From assembly GCF_030271535.1 (NCBI RefSeq), contig NZ_JASCXJ010000011.1, forward strand, positions 112,627 through 176,626: 64,000 nt of DNA, given 5' to 3'. Each line of letters begins with the position of its first letter. Position 1 is the stretch's first letter. The position numbers and the translations under genes are program-made. Under the pieces are notes generated by a model. The model had not been told where the DNA came from. It did no database searches and saw only the letters and a program-made list of their open reading frames with translations. The DNA is from Nocardiopsis sp. ATB16-24 (GTDB lineage Bacteria; Actinomycetota; Actinomycetes; Streptosporangiales; Streptosporangiaceae). Below, one piece after another: positions 1-9,112 of the stretch.

Positions 1-187
1 CCTCTCGAGCCGTATGCGCGCAACAGGACTCAGAGTCCGCACAGGCCCGCCTCCCCTTCACGGGGTCCGCCACGGGGACGGCCGCACGGCGCACACCGAC
101 GCGCGGTCGGGCCGTCCGTGGAGACGGGGCCGTGGCGGAGGAGCCCTCGATCGGCCACCCACTCCGCTTCCAGGAAGGGAGCTCCCG

Positions 188-964
188 GTGACGAGCCACG
201 CCACACCGACGGACCGACCCTTCAGGGTCGGCCTGGTCACCCCCAGCGCCAACCCCTCCTTCGAGAACGAGGTCATCGACCTCCTTCCCCTTGGCATGGC
301 GGCACATACGGCGCGGCTGCCCGAACACATCGGACTGGACCTGCGCGCCCGACTGGAGTCCTATGTCGATGACCTGCCCGACACCGTGCGCGGGTTCGGC
401 GCCCTTCCCCTGCGCAGGGTGTTCGTCGGCTGCACCGGCTCCTCCTACGGTCTGGGTCCCGGAGGGGACGCCCGCTGGTCGGCCGAGGCCTCGGCGATCA
501 CCGGCGTGCCCGTGACCACGGCGGCCGGGGCGGTGAAGTCGCTGCTGACCGCCCTGTCCCGTACCCGGCTGCTGTTGGTCTCCCCCTATCCGGAGTGGCT
601 CACCGCCATGTGCGTGGAGCACTGGAAGAACGAGGGCTTCTCCGTCGCGGCGGCGGATCGGCTTCGGGGCGAGGTCTCGGTGTACGAGCGCTCCCCCGCC
701 GATGTCCACGAGGCCGTGACGCACGTGGCGGCGGGCTACCCCGAGGACGACGGCCGTACCGCGGTCGTGGTGACCGGTACCGGAGTCCGCTCCCTTTGCG
801 CGCTGGACGCCGCCGTGTGGCGGACGGGGCTGCCCCTGCTCTCCTCCAACGTCGCGGTGGCGTGGGCCGCGGCGAACGCGGCCGGCCTGGGCGACGCGCT
901 CTCGCAGTCGTCGAGCGCGGCACTGCGCCGCCTGCACACCCTCACCCGGAAAGGTCGCACATGA
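188..964 (+). CDS. Maleate isomerase / Asp-Glu racemase superfamily enzyme
   Basis: A 258-residue protein of the aspartate/glutamate racemase fold (maleate isomerase and arylmalonate decarboxylase branch), cytosolic. Seen: the N-terminal strand VGLVTPSANPSFENEV, a first cysteine in FVGCTGSSYG and a second one in VRSLCALD, the usual placement of the two catalytic cysteines in this family. The longer open frame begins near 14, but GTG at 188 has AGGAAGGGAG 6 nt upstream and starts directly before the conserved fold, so I chose it. It is first in a tightly coupled operon; its stop overlaps the next ATG. The exact substrate is not shown by the sequence; cis-trans isomerisation of a maleate-type acid is an inference from the family. 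Confidence 0.8.
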   Translation: MTSHATPTDRPFRVGLVTPSANPSFENEVIDLLPLGMAAHTARLPEHIGLDLRARLESYVDDLPDTVRGFGALPLRRVFVGCTGSSYGLGPGGDARWSAEASAITGVPVTTAAGAVKSLLTALSRTRLLLVSPYPEWLTAMCVEHWKNEGFSVAAADRLRGEVSVYERSPADVHEAVTHVAAGYPEDDGRTAVVVTGTGVRSLCALDAAVWRTGLPLLSSNVAVAWAAANAAGLGDALSQSSSAALRRLHTLTRKGRT

Positions 965-2157
965 ACCTGATGGATGTCGCCGTCATCGGCGCCGGACCGG
1001 TCGGCCTGGCGGCCACGCTGGCCCTGGCCCGGCAGGGTGCGCGGGTCGTCCTGCTGGAAGAGGGCGACGGGGGCGTGCGCACCGAGTGGAGAGGCTCCAC
1101 GCTCCACCCCCCGACCCTGGAGATCCTCTCCGAGCTCGACCTGGCCCGCCCGGTCGTGGACGGAGCGGTCCGTGTGGAGCGCGTCCAGTACCGCGACCTG
1201 GAACTTGCCGAGAAGGCCGAGTTCCACACCACTCTCCTGGAAGGGGCCACCCCGTTCCCCTACCGGCTGCAGTTCGAGCAGTACAAGATGGTGCGCCTCC
1301 TCCATGAGGCGGTGGCGGCACAGCCCTCGGTCGACGTTCGGTTCCGTCACCGGGTGGAGGACGTGCGGCAGGAGGACGGCCACGTCGCGCTGGAGGCCGA
1401 GACCTCGGGCGGCCGCAGGACGGTGCGGGCGCGCTGGGCGGTCGCGGCCGACGGCAGCCACAGTCGAACACGCCGTCTTTTGGACATCGCGTTCGACGGG
1501 ACCAGCCACACCGCGCCGAGTCTGGTCATGGCCACCCCGGTGGATCTGGCCGAACACGTCCCCGACCTGGCCCCGGTCAGTTACTGGAGCGGGCCCCACG
1601 GCCGGCTGTCGATGATCCGCACCCCCGACGTCTGGCGGATCGCGATGACCGTCGAACCCGACACGGGGCCCGAATCAGCGGTCGAGGACAGCGGTCGAGA
1701 CCCCAGGGTGGCACGGGCGCTACGCCCCCTACTGGGTGGACGGAGCCTTCCGCTCCTCCAGCACCAGACCTACCGCAGCCATCAGCGCGTGGCCTCCCGC
1801 TTCCAGCGGGGGCGGGTGTTCCTGGTCGGCGACGCCGCCCACATCAGCGCCACGACCGGCGGCATGGGCCTCAACTCGGGGATACACGACGCCTGGTACC
1901 TGGCACGTCGCCTGGCCCCGCACCTGGACGCGGACCCCGCCCACATCGGCGACTACGAGCGCGTGCGGCGCGAGGTCGCACTCCGTGTGGTGCAACCGGC
2001 CACCGACGACAACCGCAGACAAGGCGACCTGTACATGCCCGAGGAGCGCCGTGAGCGACTCCGGAAGCTGAGGGCCCAGGCCGACGATCCGCAGGCCCAC
2101 CGCTCCTTCGTCGAACGCATGAGCATGCTCGACGCCGTCCCCCGACCCGTCGTTTGA
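961..2157 (+). CDS. FAD-dependent monooxygenase (PHBH/UbiH type)
   Basis: A 398-residue class A flavoprotein monooxygenase, expected to hydroxylate an aromatic ring with NAD(P)H and O2. Seen: the N-terminal dinucleotide fold VIGAGPVGLAA (residues 8-18), the Arg-rich stretch after it (RTEWRGSTLHP), and the second FAD motif GRVFLVGDAAHISATTGGMG, where GD contacts the ribityl chain. Start is ATG 961, overlapping the upstream stop (ATGA), much shorter than the full open frame. Length fits the family. Context with two aldehyde dehydrogenases, a bicupin and a maleate-isomerase-like enzyme suggests aromatic ring breakdown, but the substrate cannot be read from sequence. Confidence 0.88.
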   Translation: MNLMDVAVIGAGPVGLAATLALARQGARVVLLEEGDGGVRTEWRGSTLHPPTLEILSELDLARPVVDGAVRVERVQYRDLELAEKAEFHTTLLEGATPFPYRLQFEQYKMVRLLHEAVAAQPSVDVRFRHRVEDVRQEDGHVALEAETSGGRRTVRARWAVAADGSHSRTRRLLDIAFDGTSHTAPSLVMATPVDLAEHVPDLAPVSYWSGPHGRLSMIRTPDVWRIAMTVEPDTGPESAVEDSGRDPRVARALRPLLGGRSLPLLQHQTYRSHQRVASRFQRGRVFLVGDAAHISATTGGMGLNSGIHDAWYLARRLAPHLDADPAHIGDYERVRREVALRVVQPATDDNRRQGDLYMPEERRERLRKLRAQADDPQAHRSFVERMSMLDAVPRPVV

Positions 2158-2179
2158 TCGGCACACCCTGGAGTTTCCG

Positions 2180-3598
2180 TTGTCCCTGGTCCACTCGCCC
2201 ATCACCGGTACCGTCCTCGCGGAGGTCGCCGACACCACCCCCGTGGGGGTGGACGAGGCCCTGAACGCCGCGGTGGCGGCCTTCCCCGCCTGGCGGGCGA
2301 CCTCGCCCACCGAACGCGGTCGACTACTCCACGAGGTCGCCCGACGTATGCGAGGACACGTCCAGGAGGTCGCGGAGCTGGAGAGCCGGATGACCGGCAA
2401 ACGGATCGCCGACACCCGGCGTGAGGCCGAACGCGCCGCGGCCTGCTTCGAGTACTACGCCGGGTACGCCGACAAGGTGACCGGGACGGTGATCCCCGTT
2501 CCGAGGGAACACCGGGTCCACACCGAACGGGAGCCCCACGGCGTCGTGGTGGGCATCGTCCCCTGGAACGTCCCCTACTTCTTCGCGGCCAAGAAGATCG
2601 CCCCCGCGCTGGCGTTCGGCAACACCGTCGTGCTCAAGCCAGCGGCCGAAACGCCGCTGACCGCCCAGTTCCTGGCACGGATCCTCCGTGAGGCGGGCCT
2701 ACCCGAGGGCGTGGCCCAGGTCGTGCCCGGAGGGGCGGAGACGGGCCGCCTGTTGGTCGCCGATCCCCGCACGGACCTGGTCGTCTTCACCGGCTCCGAC
2801 CAGGCCGGAGCCCACGTCGGCGCGGCCGCGGCCGGACACTTCGTGCCCTCGGTCCTGGAACTGGGAGGCAAGTCGCCCCAGCTCGTCTTCGACGACGCCG
2901 ACATGGACGCCGCCCTGGAAGGGGTGGTGGAGGGGGTGGTGGGCTCCTGCGGCCAGATGTGCGTGGCGGGCTCACGCGTCTACGTCCAGGAGCGGATCTA
3001 CCGGGAGTTCACCGAGCGCCTGCGAGAGCGCGTCGAGCGACTGCGGGTCGGCGACCCGACCAAGGAGGGGACCGACGTGGGCCCCCAGGTGACCAGGGCG
3101 CAGGCCGACAAGACCCTCGCCCACATCGCCGACGCCCGGGAACGGGGAGGCACCGTCCTGGCACAGTCCGACCTTCCCCGGGATCCCGCGCTCTCGGGAG
3201 GCTATTACGTCCCCCCGACCCTGTTCGAGAACCTTTCCCACGACGCCCCCGCGGTCCGGGAGGAGATCTTCGGTCCGGTCGCGGCGGTCTTCCCCTTCGG
3301 CGATGAGGAGGAGGCACTCCGGCTGGCGCACGAGAGCGACTTCGGGCTGGCCGCCGGAGTGTGGACCAACGACCTGGGCCGGGCCCATCGCATGGCCGCC
3401 GAACTGCGGGTGGGCACCGTGTGGGTCAACACCTACCGGGTGCTGTCCGACCTGGTCCCCTTCGGCGGCGTGGGGCGATCCGGCTACGGGCGGGAGAACG
3501 GCGCCGAGGCGGTCAACGTCTACACCTGGTCCAAGAGCGTCTGGATCGCCACCGAGCCCGGACTGCCCGCCGCCTACCGAGGAAAGAACACGGCATGA
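2180..3598 (+). CDS. NAD(P)-dependent aldehyde dehydrogenase (first copy)
   Basis: A 472-residue aldehyde dehydrogenase oxidising an aldehyde to the acid. Seen: cofactor-binding region VVGIVPWNVPYFFAAKK (about 123-139), the general-base motif VLELGGKSP with Glu227, and the catalytic Cys261 in SCGQMCVAGSR, then the EEIFGPVAAVFPF motif. The start is a TTG with GGAG at 2170-2173, 6 nt upstream. It is followed by a second, diverged aldehyde dehydrogenase whose ATG overlaps its stop, so the two are co-translated and may act on sequential or different aldehydes of one pathway. Confidence 0.9.
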   Translation: MSLVHSPITGTVLAEVADTTPVGVDEALNAAVAAFPAWRATSPTERGRLLHEVARRMRGHVQEVAELESRMTGKRIADTRREAERAAACFEYYAGYADKVTGTVIPVPREHRVHTEREPHGVVVGIVPWNVPYFFAAKKIAPALAFGNTVVLKPAAETPLTAQFLARILREAGLPEGVAQVVPGGAETGRLLVADPRTDLVVFTGSDQAGAHVGAAAAGHFVPSVLELGGKSPQLVFDDADMDAALEGVVEGVVGSCGQMCVAGSRVYVQERIYREFTERLRERVERLRVGDPTKEGTDVGPQVTRAQADKTLAHIADARERGGTVLAQSDLPRDPALSGGYYVPPTLFENLSHDAPAVREEIFGPVAAVFPFGDEEEALRLAHESDFGLAAGVWTNDLGRAHRMAAELRVGTVWVNTYRVLSDLVPFGGVGRSGYGRENGAEAVNVYTWSKSVWIATEPGLPAAYRGKNTA

Positions 3599-5088
3599 GC
3601 GGAACCGGAGAATTCACGCGCACGGAACTGTTCTGGGACGGGGCCTGGCGACGACCGCGAAGCACACGGCGGCTCGACCTGGTCTCCCCCTCCACCGAGG
3701 CCCTCCTGGGAAGTGTGCCCGACGCAGACGAGGAGGACGTGGACGCCGCGGTGCGGTCGGCCCGGACCGCTCTGGCCCCCGGGTCGGAGTGGACCCGCCT
3801 GCCGCAGGCGGACCGCGCCGAGGCCATCGAGCGCCTGGCCTTGGCGTTGCAGGCCCGCGACCAGCCGATCAAGGAACTGCTCGCGCATGAGATCGGCCGC
3901 CCCCTCCACACTCCGCCACGGCCCAACCGGGCGGCGGAGATCCTCCGCTACTACGCCACCTTGGCGCGCACCCGGGAGGTCGAACGCACCCGCCCCTCCC
4001 CCGACCCGCGACCGGCGGGAGCGGTCCGCTCCAGCAGGGTGCGGTACGAACCCGTGGGGGTGACCGCCGCGATCGTCCCCTACAACGGCACTTTGGAGAT
4101 GGGGCTGTACAAGGTCGGCCCGGCTCTGGCCACCGGCGGGTCCGTGGTGTTCAAACCCTCCCCCCAGGCGCCGCTGGAGGCCTACCACCTGGCCGAGGCG
4201 GCCGTGGAGGCGGGGATCCCCCCGGGCGTGATCAACGTCGTCACCGGTGGAGCCCGCGCGGGTCGCGCCCTGGTGGAGCATCCGGGGACCGACCTGGTCG
4301 CCTTCACCGGCTCCACGCCGACCGGCCGAATGATCGCCGAGTCCTGTGGCCGGGCGCTCAAACCCGTGGTCCTGGAACTCGGTGGTAAATCCGCCGCCCT
4401 CGTCCTGGAGGACGCGGACCTGGACCACTTCTCCCGCATGGTCCCCTACCTGTGCTTCACCTTCGCCGGGCAGAACTGCTTCATCCACAGTCGGATCCTG
4501 GCCCCCCGTTCCCGCTACGACGAGGTCGTGGACGCGGTGGTCACCGCGGCGCGCTCCATCACCGTCGGCGACCCCTTCGATCCGGACACCCGCATGGGCC
4601 CGCTCATCAGCGCCGAGCACCGCGATCGCGTGGAGGACATGATCCGGACCGGCACCGCGGAGGGCGCCGTCGTCGCCACGGGAGGAGGACGCCCCGGGCA
4701 CCTGTCCCGTGGCTGGTACCTGGAGCCCACCGTCTTCGCCCACGCCGACAACCACATGTCCATCAGCCGTGAAGAGGTGTTCGGTCCGGTCACCGCGGTC
4801 ATCCCCTACGAGGACGAGGAGGAGGCCGTGGAACTGGCCAACGACTCCGAGTACGGGCTGGCCGGTTCGGTGTGGACGGCCGACCCGGCCCGGGGCGAGG
4901 CGCTCGCCGCCCGGATCGACAGCGGCTCCGTCGGAGTCAACACCTACGGCTTCAACAGCGCGGCGCCTTTGTGCGGGCGGCGCGCGAGCGGGCTCGGTGG
5001 CGAACTGGGACCGGAGTCCCTGCACGTCTACACCCGTTACCAATCCCTGCACTTGACCGACAGCGACCGGGCCACGGCCCCCGCATGA
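3595..5088 (+). CDS. NAD(P)-dependent aldehyde dehydrogenase (second copy)
   Basis: A 497-residue aldehyde dehydrogenase. Seen: AAIVPYNGTLEMGLYKVGPAL (cofactor pocket), VVLELGGKSAA with general base Glu261, catalytic Cys295 in FAGQNCFIHSR, and EEVFGPVTAVIPY near the C-terminus. ATG 3595 overlaps the preceding stop (ATGA). It is clearly diverged from the upstream aldehyde dehydrogenase rather than a recent tandem copy, so separate substrates are likely. A strong AGGAGGAGG ribosome site for the next gene overlaps its stop codon. Confidence 0.9.
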   Translation: MSGTGEFTRTELFWDGAWRRPRSTRRLDLVSPSTEALLGSVPDADEEDVDAAVRSARTALAPGSEWTRLPQADRAEAIERLALALQARDQPIKELLAHEIGRPLHTPPRPNRAAEILRYYATLARTREVERTRPSPDPRPAGAVRSSRVRYEPVGVTAAIVPYNGTLEMGLYKVGPALATGGSVVFKPSPQAPLEAYHLAEAAVEAGIPPGVINVVTGGARAGRALVEHPGTDLVAFTGSTPTGRMIAESCGRALKPVVLELGGKSAALVLEDADLDHFSRMVPYLCFTFAGQNCFIHSRILAPRSRYDEVVDAVVTAARSITVGDPFDPDTRMGPLISAEHRDRVEDMIRTGTAEGAVVATGGGRPGHLSRGWYLEPTVFAHADNHMSISREEVFGPVTAVIPYEDEEEAVELANDSEYGLAGSVWTADPARGEALAARIDSGSVGVNTYGFNSAAPLCGRRASGLGGELGPESLHVYTRYQSLHLTDSDRATAPA

Positions 5089-5102
5089 GGAGGAGGACGG
5101 CA

Positions 5103-6176
5103 GTGAGGCACACACCCGCCGCCACACCGGTGGACGCCGGGCGCGGCTTCATCGGAACGATGACGGCCCTGCCCGCCTATGACGACGAGAGCTACCTGGA
5201 CTTCGTCGAGGGTCTACGTGGTTTCGCCCTACGCAAGGTCACGCCCGTGGCCGCCTCCCAGGTCCGGAGGGAGGCCGAACGGCGAGGTTCGCCTCAGGGC
5301 ATCGAGGAGCTGCGGGCCCTGAGCGATCCCCTTCCGGCCGTGGCGGCCCGCAACCGTCTCCTGCGCAGTACGCAGGGCATGAACTGGGAGCGGGTCCTGG
5401 AGTCCTACCAGACCCGGCGCGAGGAGTTGGAGGCCGAGCTCGCCCGCTATGAGGACCAGGGCCCGGCACGCCTGGAACTGGACCCGGACTTCGTCTATCC
5501 GGAGTACTACGACTCCGTCCACTACCACCGCCAACCCGGCGGTTACCACGCCGACGCCCTGGCGGGGTACATCTACCACTACGGCACCAAGGTCTTCCAC
5601 ATCGGCGGCAACGACCACGACGAGTCGAAGATCGCCAACGCCGCCGCGGTCGCGGAGCCGGCCGACGGCCGTGTCTCACGGGTGCTGGACGTGGCCTGTG
5701 CCATCGGCAGCACGACCGTGGCCTTCAAGGATCGCTGGCCCGAGGCCGAGGTGTGGGGGGTGGAGGCCTCCGCGCCACTGCTGCGCTACGCCCACGCACG
5801 GGCCGTGCGGCTCGGCGCCGAGGTGACCTTCTCCCAAAGGCTCGCGGAAGACCTGCGCCTTCCCGACGCGCACTTCGACGTCGTCTACATGTCGACCCTG
5901 TTGCACGAGATGCCGGTCGAGGAAGGTCGTCGGGCCCTGCGCGAGGCGCACAGGGTCCTACGCCCGGGCGGGGTCCTGGAGATCCGGGACATGCAACAGG
6001 CCTCGTCGCCGATCGACCCCTGGGCCGACTACAGCCGCGACTTCGACTCGCGGTTCAACACCGAGCCCTACGCCTACCCCTTCGTCCATTCGAACGTGAG
6101 CGCGTTCCTCAAGGAGCTCTTCACCGAAGTGGACATCACCCCCGGCCACATGACGATCTGGAGGTGCACGCCTTGA
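5103..6176 (+). CDS. SAM-dependent methyltransferase with N-terminal extension (first copy)
   Basis: A 357-residue class I methyltransferase. The C-terminal half holds a Rossmann SAM fold: motif I VLDVACAIG (194-202; note Ala where GxGxG normally has Gly), the acidic end of strand 2 in VWGVEAS, and VVYMSTLLHEMP and LRPGGVLEI further on. The N-terminal 190 residues carry signatures shared with the protein at 13829-14926: DFVxGLRG near residue 33 and LELDPDF followed by H-x-QPG-x-x-HAD around 124-150. GTG 5103 was chosen for the AGGAGGAGG site at 5088-5096; ATG 5160 is an in-frame alternative. It is coupled to a small partner gene (TTGA overlap). Substrate unknown. Confidence 0.82.
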   Translation: MRHTPAATPVDAGRGFIGTMTALPAYDDESYLDFVEGLRGFALRKVTPVAASQVRREAERRGSPQGIEELRALSDPLPAVAARNRLLRSTQGMNWERVLESYQTRREELEAELARYEDQGPARLELDPDFVYPEYYDSVHYHRQPGGYHADALAGYIYHYGTKVFHIGGNDHDESKIANAAAVAEPADGRVSRVLDVACAIGSTTVAFKDRWPEAEVWGVEASAPLLRYAHARAVRLGAEVTFSQRLAEDLRLPDAHFDVVYMSTLLHEMPVEEGRRALREAHRVLRPGGVLEIRDMQQASSPIDPWADYSRDFDSRFNTEPYAYPFVHSNVSAFLKELFTEVDITPGHMTIWRCTP

Positions 6177-6505
6177 GCACGCACACCCGAACCGAAGACG
6201 ACCCCCGGGACAAGACCACCCCCGGCGTGGGCGACACCTGGAAGGTCTCCTATCCCGAACCGCTGGGCGCGCTCCTTCCGGACGGGGTCAACGACCAGTT
6301 GCTCCACATCAGCGTCGGCCTGGCCGCCGAACTGTGGGTGGTGCGGCGCAGACTGGCCGCGTTGGAGGACCAACTGGTGGACTCGGGTGCGGTCACCAGC
6401 CCCGACCAGGTGCGCCACGAGCCCGATGACGTCATCGGCACCCCCGAACGGGACGCGTTCATCGCGCGCGTCTTCGGTGCGTTGATCACACCCGTGGATC
6501 GATGA
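6173..6505 (+). CDS. Small helical partner of the first methyltransferase
   Basis: A 110-residue protein I do not recognise as a named family. Its centre, AAELWVVRRRLAALEDQLVDSG, is a predicted amphipathic helix/coiled coil and matches AQELHVTRQRLLVLEDVLAESG in the protein at 14919-15227, which also directly follows a methyltransferase of the same kind. TTG start overlaps the upstream stop; GGAGG at 6160-6164 is 8 nt away. The repeated pairing suggests a regulatory or scaffolding subunit of the methyltransferase; that role is inference. Confidence 0.75.
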   Translation: MSTHTRTEDDPRDKTTPGVGDTWKVSYPEPLGALLPDGVNDQLLHISVGLAAELWVVRRRLAALEDQLVDSGAVTSPDQVRHEPDDVIGTPERDAFIARVFGALITPVDR

Positions 6506-7386
6506 GTTCCTCGTCGTGGCGCCGAGGCCCGGTCCGGGCCGGACCGATCCTCGGTGCCACGGTCATCGTCGCCGACCCGGAGTCGGCCCGAACCGAGATC
6601 GCGCCGGCCCTGGGCTGGCCCTCCCCGGAGGAGGGCCCCCCGCTCTCGGTGGCGGAGGCCGAACGTTGGGGGACCCCCACGCTGGCCGGCGCCCCGACCC
6701 GGATCCTTCGCCCTTCCTCCGGTGAGGGGGGCTGGATCAGGGTGCTGGCCGGTGGCTCGGGGACTCCGGTTCCCCCGCCCCTGGCCACGGTGGGCTGGCG
6801 TGCTCTGGAACTGATGGTCCGGGACGCCGAGGCCGCCGTGGAGAGGGCGAAGGAACAAGGGTTCCGCGTACTGGGACGACCACGCCGTTTGGGGAACGAC
6901 GGCTCGCTTCCGTTGACCGCAGGGCAAGTCATGAGTCGAGACGGTGTCATTCTTTATCTGACACAAGTCCTCAAACCAATCGACGGCTTTTCCCTCCCTC
7001 GCCTTCAAGGGGATGTCGACGGTATTTTCATAGCGGTCCTCGGGGCCCGGGACCTGGTGGCGACACGGGCCTTTTTGGAGGAGCGGATCCGCCTCTTTCG
7101 GGCCAGCGACAGGTCGTCCCCGGTCGGTGTGGTCAACGAGGTCCTCGGCCTGGCGAAGGACACCGCGCATCGACTCAGCAGTCTCCAGCTTGAGGGCTCT
7201 CACCTGGTAGAAGTCGATCAGGTGCCTCACCTGGGGTCGGCTCCCCCACCCCCGGGTGGGCCACCCTCACGAGGGGTGGCGGTGGTGGCCATGGAGGCCG
7301 ACGTACGGCACGCCCACACGCTGCGCACCCCCGAGGGGGCGCTGGTCGATCTCATTCCACGAGTAACTTCAGAATATCATCCATAA
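6502..7386 (+). CDS. VOC (glyoxalase/dioxygenase fold) protein, two modules
   Basis: A 294-residue protein resembling the vicinal oxygen chelate superfamily. Seen: a first beta-alpha-beta unit LGATVIVADPESARTEIAPALGW, then GWRALELMVRDAEAAVERAKEQGF, and a second set starting DGIFIAVLGARDLVATRAFLEE and ending LRTPEGALVDLIP. Such proteins bind a metal and act on vicinal oxygens (isomerase, epimerase or ring-cleaving dioxygenase). The metal ligands are not obvious here, so it could be a non-catalytic binding protein. ATG overlaps the upstream stop; a hairpin terminator follows at once, ending the first transcription unit. Confidence 0.7.
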   Translation: MSSSSWRRGPVRAGPILGATVIVADPESARTEIAPALGWPSPEEGPPLSVAEAERWGTPTLAGAPTRILRPSSGEGGWIRVLAGGSGTPVPPPLATVGWRALELMVRDAEAAVERAKEQGFRVLGRPRRLGNDGSLPLTAGQVMSRDGVILYLTQVLKPIDGFSLPRLQGDVDGIFIAVLGARDLVATRAFLEERIRLFRASDRSSPVGVVNEVLGLAKDTAHRLSSLQLEGSHLVEVDQVPHLGSAPPPPGGPPSRGVAVVAMEADVRHAHTLRTPEGALVDLIPRVTSEYHP

Positions 7387-7401
7387 CCCTTCGGTTACTT
7401 T

Positions 7402-7426
7402 CAGGCGACTTTTTCCGCCTGTTTTT
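7402..7426 (+). terminator. Rho-independent terminator
   Basis: CAGGCG at 7402-7407 pairs with CGCCTG at 7416-7421 and is followed by five T residues. A smaller hairpin (TAACC/GGTTA, 7384-7397) overlaps the stop codon just upstream. It separates the enzyme operon from the transporter operon. Confidence 0.8.
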
Positions 7427-7476
7427 GTCGTGCGATCCTCCATCCTTAAAAGATCCCGGATGCGAGAAGAAAATCC

Positions 7477-7505
7477 TTGACTAGAGGTGTGACGTACTGC
7501 ATGCT
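7477..7505 (+). promoter_or_regulatory. Possible promoter of the peptide-type ABC importer operon
   Basis: TTGACT at 7477-7482 is a good -35 element in the 170-bp gap behind the terminator; 17 nt later the sequence is CATGCT, a weak -10. The stretch is AT-richer than its surroundings. Placement fits transcription of the binding-protein gene at 7556, but the -10 is poor. Confidence 0.35.
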
Positions 7506-7555
7506 CCCATCCAAGGATAGAAACAGCGTTCCACTGAGAGGTACGGGTAGCTGCG

Positions 7556-9088
7556 ATGTTGAGACGTAGACTAGGAGCCATCGGGGCGGCGACCGCCCTC
7601 CTTGCAGTGGCCGCGTGTGGCGGCGGAGCCGACAACGGCGACACCGCCGAAGGAGCGCCCGGAGGCACTCTCCGCGTCGCCGTACCCGACCTTCCCCCGG
7701 GTCAGGGGAACCCCTTCACCGCGGTCGGATCACCCAGCGTCTACACCTGGGCGGCGATCTTCGACTCCCTGACGGTGATCACGGCCGAAGGCGAGACCGA
7801 TCCGGCCCTGGCCACCGAGTGGGAGAACGTCGACGAGACCACCTGGCGCTTCACCCTTCGCGAGGACGTCACCTTCTCCAACGGGGAATCCTTCGACGCC
7901 GAGGCCGTCGCCGCGACCGTGGACTACCTCCTCAGCGAGGAGGGCTCGACCACGGTCGTGGGCGGTGAGTTGAGCACCCTGGCCTCGGCCGAGGTCGAGG
8001 ACGAGCACAGCGTCGTGATCACCACGGACGAACCCGACCCCATCCTGCCCACGCGCATCAGCGTCATGCCCATCGTGGCCCCCCAGGCGTGGGAGGAACT
8101 CGGCCCTGAGGGTTTTGCCACCGAACCGGTGGGCACGGGCCCCTTCAGCGTCGACTCCCTCACCCAGAACGAGGTCAACCTCAGCGCCTACGAGGACTCC
8201 TGGCGTGCCCCCGAGGTCGACTCCCTCAGCATCACCCGGTTGGCGGAGGTCACCCCCCGCACCCAGGCGCTCCAGTCCGGCCAGGTCGACCTGGCCATCC
8301 GCGTCGCACCCGACCAGATCGCCTCCCTGAGCGACGCCGGTTTCCAGATCGAGACCGCGCCCGCGCAGATCATGTCCCTGGCCTTCCGTCAGGTCGACGA
8401 GGACAGCCCCATCGCCGACCCCCGGGTGCGCATCGCCCTCAACCACGCGGTGGACCGCGAGGCCATGGTCGAGTCACTGCTCGGCGGAGAGGGCGGTGTC
8501 CCGACACAGGGCACCAGCGCCACCACCTTCGGGCACAACCCCGACCTGCCCGGATTCGAGTACGACCCGGATCTGGCCCGTGAACTGCTGGCCGAGGCCG
8601 GCTACGAGGACGGCATGGAGCTGACCTCCCAGATCGTCGTCGGCAGCTTCGCCGCCGACTCCGAGATCTACCAGTCCGCCGCCGCGAACCTGGCCGAGGT
8701 CGGCGTCGACCTGCACCTGGAACAGGTGAGCTTCGCCGAGTGGCTGGAGCGGTACCAGACCGACAACTGGGACCTGGACATGTTCGGACTGTCCTGGAAC
8801 GCCGCGCCCATCCTCGACGCCAGCCGCCCCTACACCATCTTCTCCTGCCTCAAGCCGTCCGCGTTCTTCTGCGACGAAGAGGTCGCCGACCTGATCGGAC
8901 AGGCCGACACCGAGTTCGACCCCGCCGCCCGGGAAGGCCTGTTGCAGGAGGTCGCCGCACGCATGCAGGAGAACCCGCCCTCCCTGCTCCTGGTGGAACA
9001 GGCCGACATCAACGCCACCAGCCCGCAGCTCCAGGGCTACGTGGACGAGAACCGACTCATCCGCTACGAGGACATCACCGTCCAGTAA
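7556..9088 (+). CDS. ABC transporter substrate-binding lipoprotein, peptide/nickel family (SBP_bac_5)
   Basis: A 510-residue exported solute-binding lipoprotein. Seen: signal peptide with lipobox LAVAAC (Cys21), then the family start GGTLRVAVPDLPPGQGNPFT, a TWRFTLREDVTFSNGESFDAEAVAATVDYL block typical of the family, and DPRVRIALNHAVDREAMV. It would bind an oligopeptide-like or small polar ligand outside the membrane and hand it to the permeases encoded next. This family also serves substrates that are not peptides, and its place between catabolic enzymes suggests it brings in the pathway substrate. Confidence 0.92.
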   Translation: MLRRRLGAIGAATALLAVAACGGGADNGDTAEGAPGGTLRVAVPDLPPGQGNPFTAVGSPSVYTWAAIFDSLTVITAEGETDPALATEWENVDETTWRFTLREDVTFSNGESFDAEAVAATVDYLLSEEGSTTVVGGELSTLASAEVEDEHSVVITTDEPDPILPTRISVMPIVAPQAWEELGPEGFATEPVGTGPFSVDSLTQNEVNLSAYEDSWRAPEVDSLSITRLAEVTPRTQALQSGQVDLAIRVAPDQIASLSDAGFQIETAPAQIMSLAFRQVDEDSPIADPRVRIALNHAVDREAMVESLLGGEGGVPTQGTSATTFGHNPDLPGFEYDPDLARELLAEAGYEDGMELTSQIVVGSFAADSEIYQSAAANLAEVGVDLHLEQVSFAEWLERYQTDNWDLDMFGLSWNAAPILDASRPYTIFSCLKPSAFFCDEEVADLIGQADTEFDPAAREGLLQEVAARMQENPPSLLLVEQADINATSPQLQGYVDENRLIRYEDITVQ

Positions 9089-9112
9089 TCCCCATGTTCG
9101 AAGGGCCTGTCC

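Noticed and set aside
1..187. Upstream extension of the first gene (ATG near 14)
   Set aside because: Arg/Pro-rich translation without similarity to the fold; GTG 188 has the ribosome site.
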